From: Croceivirga sp.
GTDB lineage: Bacteria > Bacteroidota > Bacteroidia > Flavobacteriales > Flavobacteriaceae
NCBI GenBank assembly: GCA_028284665.1
Contig: JANQRG010000035.1
Location: forward strand, 186,001-250,000
Direction of reading: 5' to 3'
DNA: 64,000 bases
Made by a program: the position numbers and the translations under genes. The notes beneath the pieces are model-generated. The model worked only from the letters and a program-made list of their open reading frames with translations, had not been told where the DNA came from and ran no database searches. Within the stretch, counting starts at the first letter, position 1; every line of letters begins with the position of its first letter. Shown here one piece after another: positions 8,097-15,417 of this stretch.

Positions 8097-8977
8097 AACT
8101 TACAATTCAACATCTGTCTAAAACCTATCCTAATGGGGTACAAGCCTTAAAAGATGTATCCCTGACCATTGGAAAAGGGATGTTTGGCCTGTTAGGCCAA
8201 AACGGCGCCGGGAAATCAACGCTCATGAGAACTATCGCAACACTGCAGGACCCGGATACAGGTGAAATCGATTTTAACGGGATAGATATCTTAAAAAATC
8301 CTGAAGCATTAAGAAGGATATTGGGATACCTTCCCCAGGAATTTGGGGTATATCCAAATGTTTCGGCAAAAGAACTATTGCTTCATATCGCAGATATGAA
8401 AGGGATCACCCAAATGGGGGAACGCAACGATCAGGTCGAAGCACTGCTACAACGGGTTAACCTTTATGATGTAAAGGATAAAAAACTAGGCGGGTACTCC
8501 GGTGGAATGAAACAGCGATTTGGCATTGCCCAGGCACTACTTGCGCATCCACAGTTAATTATTGTGGATGAACCCACTGCAGGTTTGGATCCGATGGAAC
8601 GCAATCGGTTTTACAACCTGTTATCAGAGTTGGGCGAAAATTCAGTGGTGATTCTGTCTACCCATATTGTGGAAGACGTGAGCACCCTATGCAACGATAT
8701 GGCCATAATTGGTAATGGTGAGGTCTTACTTACCGGAAGCCCCATGGAAATAGAGACTTCTCTAAATGGTAAAGTATGGGAGAAGCAAATCAACAAATCA
8801 GAATATGCAAGCCATCTTGAAAAATACAAGGTCATTTCAAATCATTTCCATTTAGGAAAAATGTTAATTACCGTAGTAGCCGATGATATGCCGGATGGTG
8901 ATTTCTACAAAAAAGCACCGGAATTAGAAGACGCCTATTTTAACCTTTTGTTTGACCGCCAAAATGTGATGTCATGA
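8093..8977 (+). CDS. ABC transporter ATP-binding protein
   Basis: 294 residues. Walker A GQNGAGKSTL (about 36-45), Q-loop in LPQEFGVYP, signature YSGGMKQRFGIAQALL, Walker B LIIVDEPTAGLDP, and the H-loop in STHIVEDV are all present, so the ATPase should be active. It belongs to the ABC-2/NatA-like group that pairs with multi-span permeases without a binding protein. It overlaps both neighbours by four bases. The partner is the large permease encoded next. Transport direction cannot be decided from the ATPase alone; ABC-2 types are usually exporters. Confidence 0.92.
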   Translation: MKLTIQHLSKTYPNGVQALKDVSLTIGKGMFGLLGQNGAGKSTLMRTIATLQDPDTGEIDFNGIDILKNPEALRRILGYLPQEFGVYPNVSAKELLLHIADMKGITQMGERNDQVEALLQRVNLYDVKDKKLGGYSGGMKQRFGIAQALLAHPQLIIVDEPTAGLDPMERNRFYNLLSELGENSVVILSTHIVEDVSTLCNDMAIIGNGEVLLTGSPMEIETSLNGKVWEKQINKSEYASHLEKYKVISNHFHLGKMLITVVADDMPDGDFYKKAPELEDAYFNLLFDRQNVMS

Positions 8978-11900
8978 TAGGAAAAATAATTATCTACGAG
9001 TTAAAAAAGCGCTTTACCAGTTGGATGACCTTGCTCTTTATTGTTATGCTTATCTTCCAGGGCTTTTGGTATACCAAAGGGTATTTTGATTACTATCCCA
9101 ATGACGGTTTGTTAATGAACGCCACCGCAGTAAGCTATATGAACCTTTCTGCCTGCGGTATGCTAATGATCATTATAGTGGCTATTGTTACCGGAACTTC
9201 TTTGCACAAGGATTTACAGTATGGAACAGGCCAATGGATATATTCCCTCCCCGTTAATGAGAAGTCATTTTATGTTGGCCGCTTTCTTTCCTCGTTTTTC
9301 TACAATGTACTGCTGGCCCTGGGCTATGTCCTTGGTATTGCCCTGTTGCCTTACGGAGGGCTTGCCGAAGCAGAGCGTTTCGGTCCTATCCCGTGGGGAC
9401 AACTATTTCAAGGATTCTTTTTGTTGACCGTTCCCAATCTATTTTTGTTGACCTCACTATTCTTCCTGGGTTTGGTACTGACCCGAAAACTGGCCGCCGG
9501 GTATATTATCATATTTGGAACCGTAATCATCTTTTTATTGATGCAAACCGTTTCTGAAGGATCAGGGATTACTCCGGGACTGGCCATTGGTGACCCTTTT
9601 GGCTATGTGGCCACAGATGGGGTAACGGGGCAAATGTCATTGGCGGAACGCAATTTTAGTTATCTACCCATTGAAGGTTATCTACTGACCAATAGGATAT
9701 TGTGGTTAAGTATTGCCCTGGTTGCTTTTTTGATATCCTACTTTAGGTTTAACTTCAAATCTTTTGGAAACAAGGTAGGTTCTCAGAAAAAAACCCTCCG
9801 ACAGGTATATACCGTTCCAACCGAGAACCTGAAAACAACTTTGGTACCGCATTTGTCGTTTACGAACCGTGATTTTATTAAAAAGTTGTGGTCCTTGGCA
9901 AAATTGGAGTTCCGGAATATTATACGGCCGGTTTCCTTTAAAATTATCATAGGGGTTATTATTTTGATGGAGGTCCTACAATTCCTAATGTGGAACGCCA
10001 GCTTTTATATCGGTCCAACCATGCCTTTAACCTCTACCATGACCTTGTTCCGTTTATCTTTTGGGGTTTTTATCATGATGCTTATTATTATTTGGTCCGG
10101 AGAGTTGTTCTTTAAAGATCGTGTGGTTAAAATAAGCGCGATTACGGATGCTTTACCCGTACCAGTATGGGTAACCCAATTTTCACGTTTTCTCGCGCTC
10201 TCAGGAATGGCCTTTATCCTTGCATTTACCTTTATGGTGGTCGGCATTGTCGTACAGCTTTTAACTGGTGGTGCATCACTTATAGAGTTTGGTCTTTTTG
10301 CCTATGATATGCTAGGGTACAACTGGGGTTGGTTAACCTATGTACTTTGGATAGCCGTTGTCTTTTTTGTCGCCGGCCTCACGGGTAACCGGTTTTTGAC
10401 CCATATTTTAAGCGTTGGCGCATTACTGTTTACCATCCTCTCTTTCGAATTAGGTCTGGCCGAACAAGTAATTTTTGCCTATGCCGCTGTACCGGGACTG
10501 GAAGATTATTCGGAAATTAGTGAATACGGCATTTGGTATACCTCGGCAGTTTGGTACTTTTTAATGTGGACCGTTGCTGCTATAGCCTTCATACTTTTAG
10601 GTATCTATTTTTGGGATAGGGGTGTTGGAAAAAGCTGGATCACCAAGCTAAAATTTGGTGGCAAACAATTGAACTTCGCAGGCAAAACTACTGTAGTAGC
10701 TTCGATCGTTGCTTTTTTTGTATTACAATCATTTATCATCAAAAGTGTTAACAAAGAAGGAAATTTTACGCCAAGTGCGGTACTAGAGGAACGGGATGCT
10801 ACCTATGAAAGAGACTATAGTTATTTGGCGGATAAAGCCCATCCAAAATACACGCATATAGCGTTACGCTTTGATATCTTTCCAGAGGAACGGAAAGCCG
10901 AATATGTTGCCGAAGTACTTTTAACTAACCCCTCTACGGAATGGATAGATACGCTATTCCTAAATACGAAACAAGCTGTTTCCCTCATTTCCGTTCAGCA
11001 GGAAGGAAAAGCATTAGCCCTGGTTAAAAAAGATTCGATACAGCATATTTTGGCTTATGCCTTTGACAAGGCTATGGTCCCCGGAGACAGTACGCGTATC
11101 CAATTAAAAATGAAAAAGCAATATACGGGCTTTTCACAAAGTGGCAGCGAACCCCAGGCAGACTTAATGGCCAATGGTACCACCGGAGGTATTCACGAAT
11201 ATCTTCCGGTAATTGGTTATTGCCCGGATAGAGAACTGGATGAAAATCGGATACGTTCGGAACATGGATTACCCAAATGGGATTCCCGATATCCGTCGGT
11301 AACAGACAAAAAAGCATTGCAGGAGAATCCTTTTGCCCCGGATGCCAACAGGGTAACGGCAACGATAACCATTTCCACAACCGAGAATCAAATCCCTTTC
11401 GCCCCGGGAAGGTTAGTAAGTACATCAGAAGAAAACGGTAGGACTTTAAGAACATATGCGATCAGCAAGCCCTCCTATTTTAATTGGATGCTGGGAAGCA
11501 AGCAAGTGAAGCAGCATAGGCTTGCCCAGGGAGAAACTCAAATCGTGGTACTCCCCTCCCCCAAACATCCTTTTAATGTTGATCTATATAGTAATGCGCT
11601 AAAAAAAGGTATTCATTATTTAAATCTGGAATTTGAAGGCTACCCCTATAAGGAAGTACGCTTAGTTGAAATACCGTATTACCAGGGGGAGTTTTTTGCA
11701 TATCCAAATGGCATAGCCATTTCCGAACGAGAAGGGTGGTATGCAGATACCTCCGGTATGAAAGAACGCGGATATATTTTTCAATCTACAGTTACGCAAT
11801 TAGCGAAACATTGGGTGCAGGAAAACATGAATATTGCCAACGTTCAAGGCGCAGAAATGCTTACTGTAGCCCTGCCCGAGGCAATAGGTCTTCAAGTGCT

Positions 11901-12237
11901 TGAGAAGGAAATGGGGGAAGAAGCCTTAGCACAGGTACTGGAAAAGAAAAGGGATTATATAGGCTTGCATCAAGCCAATGAACCCAATAAACAACCCCCG
12001 CTGATCTATTCTGACGGTGCGGATTATTTGGAACCCCACAAAGGCGCCATCGCTTTACATGAATTGCAAAAAACAATGGGTAAAACCCAATTCAACAACT
12101 TGATTCTAGCGTTCATCAGAGAAAGTCCGGAAGAGCCTAAAGTGTTTATTCATTTGTATCAAGAACTGTTGAAAGAAGTACCAGTATCTGAAAAAGGAAA
12201 AATAAAACAGTTGTTTGAAAAAGTTGGTCCGGTCTGA
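8974..12237 (+). CDS. ABC-2-type permease fused to a degenerate M1-peptidase-like domain
   Basis: 1087 residues. The N-terminal half (about 1-590) has two sets of about six membrane helices, each introduced by a cytoplasmic coupling segment (MIGKIIIYELKKRFTSWMTL and SLAKLEFRNIIRPVSFKIII). The C-terminal half (about 600-1087) is extracytoplasmic and follows the layout of M1 aminopeptidases as found in permease/M1 fusion proteins of Bacteroidota. At the expected HExxH site (about residues 938-946) the sequence is TQLAKHWVQ, so both zinc histidines and the catalytic glutamate are missing. A downstream Glu (ALPEAIGLQ) and the HKGAIALHELQKTMG segment are kept. The domain is therefore probably a non-catalytic binding module. 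It is the last gene of the operon. Confidence 0.82.
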   Translation: MIGKIIIYELKKRFTSWMTLLFIVMLIFQGFWYTKGYFDYYPNDGLLMNATAVSYMNLSACGMLMIIIVAIVTGTSLHKDLQYGTGQWIYSLPVNEKSFYVGRFLSSFFYNVLLALGYVLGIALLPYGGLAEAERFGPIPWGQLFQGFFLLTVPNLFLLTSLFFLGLVLTRKLAAGYIIIFGTVIIFLLMQTVSEGSGITPGLAIGDPFGYVATDGVTGQMSLAERNFSYLPIEGYLLTNRILWLSIALVAFLISYFRFNFKSFGNKVGSQKKTLRQVYTVPTENLKTTLVPHLSFTNRDFIKKLWSLAKLEFRNIIRPVSFKIIIGVIILMEVLQFLMWNASFYIGPTMPLTSTMTLFRLSFGVFIMMLIIIWSGELFFKDRVVKISAITDALPVPVWVTQFSRFLALSGMAFILAFTFMVVGIVVQLLTGGASLIEFGLFAYDMLGYNWGWLTYVLWIAVVFFVAGLTGNRFLTHILSVGALLFTILSFELGLAEQVIFAYAAVPGLEDYSEISEYGIWYTSAVWYFLMWTVAAIAFILLGIYFWDRGVGKSWITKLKFGGKQLNFAGKTTVVASIVAFFVLQSFIIKSVNKEGNFTPSAVLEERDATYERDYSYLADKAHPKYTHIALRFDIFPEERKAEYVAEVLLTNPSTEWIDTLFLNTKQAVSLISVQQEGKALALVKKDSIQHILAYAFDKAMVPGDSTRIQLKMKKQYTGFSQSGSEPQADLMANGTTGGIHEYLPVIGYCPDRELDENRIRSEHGLPKWDSRYPSVTDKKALQENPFAPDANRVTATITISTTENQIPFAPGRLVSTSEENGRTLRTYAISKPSYFNWMLGSKQVKQHRLAQGETQIVVLPSPKHPFNVDLYSNALKKGIHYLNLEFEGYPYKEVRLVEIPYYQGEFFAYPNGIAISEREGWYADTSGMKERGYIFQSTVTQLAKHWVQENMNIANVQGAEMLTVALPEAIGLQVLEKEMGEEALAQVLEKKRDYIGLHQANEPNKQPPLIYSDGADYLEPHKGAIALHELQKTMGKTQFNNLILAFIRESPEEPKVFIHLYQELLKEVPVSEKGKIKQLFEKVGPV

Positions 12238-12370
12238 AAATTAGAGAAACGCATCATTTCTAGCCAACAAATCACACAATCCATTTTTTCAGTCAGTTGT
12301 CCCTTTTTGTTATTTTGAAAGTACAGATGAAACTAACCACACTTTTTGAGGGAGATATCCATCAAATTAG

Positions 12371-12397
12371 TATTATTTTTAATTAATCTAAATAAAT
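12371..12397. promoter_or_regulatory. Fur-box-like AT-rich operator, copy B
   Basis: On the minus strand this reads ATTTATTTAGATTAATTAAA followed by AATAATA and is nearly identical to copies C and D. It lies 50 bp upstream of the chosen ATG of the DUF6686 gene. A weak -7-like box (TAACTTTT, 12407-12414) follows. Its presence argues against the longer reading frame starting at 12346. Confidence 0.5.
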
Positions 12398-12447
12398 TTA
12401 GTAATTTAACTTTTCAAAATTTTGGTCACACTAAAGCTCATTATCCC

Positions 12448-12801
12448 ATGTGTCAAAAAATGACGGTCATCAATCATACCAAGAACGGTTTCTTCCTGCA
12501 ATGCGAAAAATGTAAATCCTATCAGGTTTCTTTCGGCAACATCTATTTGGAACTGACCGCAAAGGAGCTTACCCATTTTCAAGGATTTTTAGCGCAATTG
12601 GATCCGGATCACTGGGAACACGTGTATTGTAATTGTACTATAAAGCGAAAAATACCAATCCCCACCCTACAGTCTAACCTTCAAATCATGCTAAATAGGG
12701 CAGAACTGGAAGAATTCAAAAATCTACTCAATGTGAACGCTACCAATGCTGCCGCATTGATCACTGCAGAAAACGTAGACTATACAGTGGTGTTAAATTA
12801 A
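12448..12801 (+). CDS. DUF6686 family small cytoplasmic protein
   Basis: 117 residues from the ATG at 12448, starting MCQKMTVINHTKNGFFLQCE. A Cys-x-x-Cys pair (CEKCK, about residues 19-23) is followed by YQVSFGNIYLELTAKELTHF, the recognisable DUF6686 core; more Cys residues follow in VYCNCT. Such cysteine spacing suggests a metal or Fe-S site, but the function of the family is unknown. In flavobacteria, relatives often sit beside iron-uptake genes, and here the gene has its own copy of the Fur-like operator. An upstream in-frame start at 12346 would run through that operator and was not used. Confidence 0.72.
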   Translation: MCQKMTVINHTKNGFFLQCEKCKSYQVSFGNIYLELTAKELTHFQGFLAQLDPDHWEHVYCNCTIKRKIPIPTLQSNLQIMLNRAELEEFKNLLNVNATNAAALITAENVDYTVVLN

Positions 12802-12957
12802 AATCCCTAAATGCAGAAAGAACTTAGGAAACGATATGGAACGTGTGTTTCTGGTAGCCACCTTGTCCAAAAAAGTGACCTGTGGTCGCAAAATAAGCAT
12901 CAAACCACGACATGGGCATCACCAAGATTTAACAATATTGTAAATTTTGATTTTTAT

Positions 12958-12984
12958 ATTTATTTAGAATTAATAAAAATAATA
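12958..12984. promoter_or_regulatory. Fur-box-like AT-rich operator, copy C
   Basis: Reads ATTTATTTAGAATTAATAAA followed by AATAATA on the plus strand. It ends two bases before a -7 box, exactly the geometry of copy D. A repressor here would occlude the -33 region of the DUF3325-PepSY operon promoter. Confidence 0.55.
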
Positions 12985-12986
12985 TT

Positions 12987-12994
12987 TATGTTTG
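12987..12994 (+). promoter_or_regulatory. -7 box of the iron-uptake cluster promoter
   Basis: TATGTTTG fits TAnnTTTG and lies 33 bp before the ATG at 13028. Its position immediately after operator copy C mirrors the next receptor gene. Confidence 0.5.
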
Positions 12995-13027
12995 TGCCTA
13001 ATCACTACAACCAATATCCTATTTTCT

Positions 13028-13345
13028 ATGAGTATTGTGCTGATTTTCCTAGGATGTATCGCCCTGTATGCAAAATCCAAAAACTTTCCCGAACATTTCT
13101 CAAATCTTTTGAAAAGATCTAAAATTAAAAAAACGGCCTGGAGAGGTATTGGTTATTTATTTCTTGTCCTGGGAGCTATCGTATTAATGGTACAATACGG
13201 ACTTGCCACTGGCCTGGTAATATTTTTGATCACCCTGATGTTTGGACTGAGTGTCACCATCATGTTTTTACCGCTCAATAAGAAATATGCCTATATCCTG
13301 CTAGGTCTGAGTCTTGTATTCATAATCTTAGAAAATTCGATCTGA
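13028..13345 (+). CDS. DUF3325-like small membrane protein of iron-uptake cluster
   Basis: 105 residues from ATG at 13028 (MSIVLIFLGCIALYAKSKNF). Three hydrophobic helices are separated by a basic loop (LLKRSKIKKTAWRGIGYLFL). Length, topology and position before a DUF3649-like gene and a PepSY-TM gene match DUF3325 proteins, which accompany TonB receptors in iron clusters of other phyla. Sequence identity to that family looks weak, so the assignment leans on context. A TTG at 12992 in frame overlaps the -7 box and is not credible. The next gene begins right after its stop. Confidence 0.62.
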   Translation: MSIVLIFLGCIALYAKSKNFPEHFSNLLKRSKIKKTAWRGIGYLFLVLGAIVLMVQYGLATGLVIFLITLMFGLSVTIMFLPLNKKYAYILLGLSLVFIILENSI

Positions 13346-13627
13346 ATGCCGGCAAATACAAAATATCTATCCTCCGGTGGGCAGCGTTTTTTAAAGATTA
13401 GCGCCGGAATTTTAGGTGGTTTTATCGTGACTATCCTATTCCACAACGCCATAGGGAGTATGTTAGAATTCAAGGGAGGGCTTATTATCACAACAGGCTA
13501 TACCTCTTTTGTCTTATGGGCCACTCTGATGGTCATCGCCTTTATGTTTAAAAACGGATGGAAGATCTGGGGGATTTACCTCTTATGCATCGTACTGCTA
13601 GGACTAATCATTTTTCTAAATAAATAA
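13346..13627 (+). CDS. DUF3649-like iron-uptake-associated membrane protein
   Basis: 93 residues with three predicted helices. The first (SAGILGGFIVTILFHNAIGS) and second (YTSFVLWATLMVIAFMFKNG) resemble DUF3649 'iron uptake protein' members, in which a helix ending LWATL is typical. It abuts the DUF3325-like gene with no gap and precedes the PepSY gene by 16 bp. The three together form the inner-membrane part of a widespread cluster thought to help in ferric-siderophore reduction or transport. The molecular role of this subunit is not known. Confidence 0.62.
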   Translation: MPANTKYLSSGGQRFLKISAGILGGFIVTILFHNAIGSMLEFKGGLIITTGYTSFVLWATLMVIAFMFKNGWKIWGIYLLCIVLLGLIIFLNK

Positions 13628-13643
13628 GTCAAAACCCCCGAAT

Positions 13644-15320
13644 ATGAAACTGAAAGCGTTGAAACCCCGATTACATAATATCATGTTTCACACCCATACG
13701 GTTTCGGGTATTGTGATCAGTTTTGCGCTGTTTGTCTGTTTTTATGCCGGAGCGGTAGCCCTGTTCATGGACGAACTGTACCAATGGGAAAATCCGGAGG
13801 CGCGAATTGCGGCCGTTGATCCGGGAACCGTGGATTATGACCGAGTGTATACTGCTGTAAAAGAACAGATAAAGGACTTTGATCCGGAAGCCACTTTTAG
13901 TATGGTCCCGCCTAACGATAAAAACCCTTTGATCGAGTTCTATGGAGGGACAAAAACTGCAGATGGGACCACAGCCCGCTTTCATTCTGCAGTGCATCCG
14001 GTCACCTACAAAACGCTATCGGATGGTACGGATGAAAAAACGCATATGGCCCGGACCATCTATGAATTACACTATTTCCATCAGATCCCTGTTGTGGGGA
14101 TATACCTATCGGGTTTAGTCGCCTTCTTCTTTCTATTTGCCATATTTACCGGACTCCTAACCCATTGGAAGAATATTGTCAATAAGTTCTATGCGTTTAC
14201 GACGGAAGGGAAATGGAAACAGATCTGGACCAATGGGCATATTTCTTTAGGCTTTATCACCCTGCCCTTTCAGATCATTTATGCGGTGACCGGAGCGCTA
14301 TTGGGGCTATCCATTCTACTCCTCGCACCAAGTGCCTTTTTGATGTTTAATGGGGATACTTCCGAGGTGATCAATGCGGTACGGCCCGGGGCCGGTATTA
14401 AATATGACGAAAACGCATTGATCTTACAGGAAGGTATCGGGTTCAATGCCATTTACCAAAAGGTACATACGGCCTATCCCGAAACAGAAGTCACCTATCT
14501 CTACACCAATAATTTTGAAAAAGAGGACGGGACCATTGGGGTTCGCATTGATGACTATAGAGGTATTGGCGGAGATGGCATTTTCATCTATGGGCGTAAA
14601 GATGGCGAGTTGCTGGATGCCACCGTTCCGGAAGCACGTCCCTATTCCAAGGGTACTCTAGCCGTACTTATCAAACTGCATTATGCCACTTTTGGAGGGA
14701 TCTTTCTGAAAATTATCTATTTTATTTTGGCCATGATCACCTGCTACATTATTATTAGCGGGGTAATGATCTGGCGTACAGCGCGGGATAACAAAAAGTA
14801 TACGGACAAACAACGCAGATTTCACCACAGGGTTACCAAAATCTACCTGGCAATATGTCTTTCCATGTTCCCCGCTTTGGCGATGATCTTTATTGGCAAC
14901 AAACTGGTTCCCCTGGAGCTACCCGGAAGGGTCTTTTACGTGAATTCTATTTTCTTTTTGAGCTGGTTAGTGCTAACGTTAATCGGGTTGTTTTGGAATA
15001 ATTACCGAAAACTCAATCGCAATTATATCTTGTTAGGAAGCATTTTAGCACTGCTCATTCCCATAGCCAATGGTATCACTACCGGAGACTGGTTTTGGAA
15101 GACCCTGATCTCTAAACAGTATTATGTGTTTAGCGTGGACGTAACCTGGGTTATCATTGGGATCTTTGGTTTACTTATTTGTCAATACTATTTGAAACCC
15201 AAGCAAGTCAAAGCAAATATGGTCGCTGAAGGAGTCAGTGAAACCGCTTTCGGGGAAGAAAAAACCGTTGTTGACGAAGAACCCACTCCGGTGCTTCAAA
15301 GCATCTCCAAAAAAGGGTAG
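13644..15320 (+). CDS. PepSY-associated transmembrane protein (putative ferric-siderophore reductase)
   Basis: 558 residues. Four main helices carry conserved histidines: FHTHTVSGIVISFALFVC near the N-terminus, ELHYFHQIPVVGIYLSGLVA, TNGHISLGFITLPFQIIYAV and KLHYATFGGIFLKIIYFILA. Periplasmic PepSY-like regions lie between helices 1 and 2 and 3 and 4. A further cluster of three or four helices forms the C-terminus (about 390-530). In the PepSY_TM family such paired histidines are proposed to bind heme for electron transfer to ferric siderophores. It stands directly upstream of a TonB receptor gene, 97 bp away, with a separate promoter between them. Confidence 0.85.
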   Translation: MKLKALKPRLHNIMFHTHTVSGIVISFALFVCFYAGAVALFMDELYQWENPEARIAAVDPGTVDYDRVYTAVKEQIKDFDPEATFSMVPPNDKNPLIEFYGGTKTADGTTARFHSAVHPVTYKTLSDGTDEKTHMARTIYELHYFHQIPVVGIYLSGLVAFFFLFAIFTGLLTHWKNIVNKFYAFTTEGKWKQIWTNGHISLGFITLPFQIIYAVTGALLGLSILLLAPSAFLMFNGDTSEVINAVRPGAGIKYDENALILQEGIGFNAIYQKVHTAYPETEVTYLYTNNFEKEDGTIGVRIDDYRGIGGDGIFIYGRKDGELLDATVPEARPYSKGTLAVLIKLHYATFGGIFLKIIYFILAMITCYIIISGVMIWRTARDNKKYTDKQRRFHHRVTKIYLAICLSMFPALAMIFIGNKLVPLELPGRVFYVNSIFFLSWLVLTLIGLFWNNYRKLNRNYILLGSILALLIPIANGITTGDWFWKTLISKQYYVFSVDVTWVIIGIFGLLICQYYLKPKQVKANMVAEGVSETAFGEEKTVVDEEPTPVLQSISKKG

Positions 15321-15354
15321 CCGGTAGAGGTGTTTTCAAATCGTATTATTTTAT

Positions 15355-15381
15355 TTTTATTTAGAATAATTAAAAATAATA
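15355..15381. promoter_or_regulatory. Fur-box-like AT-rich operator, copy D
   Basis: Plus strand TTTTATTTAGAATAATTAAA followed by AATAATA. It differs from copy C at four of 27 positions and ends two bases before TACATTTG. Together with copies A-C it defines a local regulon of receptor and iron-cluster genes. Confidence 0.55.
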
Positions 15382-15383
15382 AG

Positions 15384-15391
15384 TACATTTG
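15384..15391 (+). promoter_or_regulatory. -7 box of the second TonB-receptor gene
   Basis: TACATTTG, 26 bp before the ATG at 15418 and directly after operator copy D. Confidence 0.5.
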
Positions 15392-15417
15392 ACCGCTTAT
15401 TCAGAGATACCAGCCTA

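Noticed and set aside
12346-12447. N-terminal extension of the DUF6686 gene
   Set aside because: It would run through the shared Fur-like operator; homologues start MC as does the ATG at 12448.
12811-13122. Open frame between DUF6686 and the DUF3325-like gene
   Set aside because: It overlaps the promoter and operator and most of the next gene in another frame; no domain visible.
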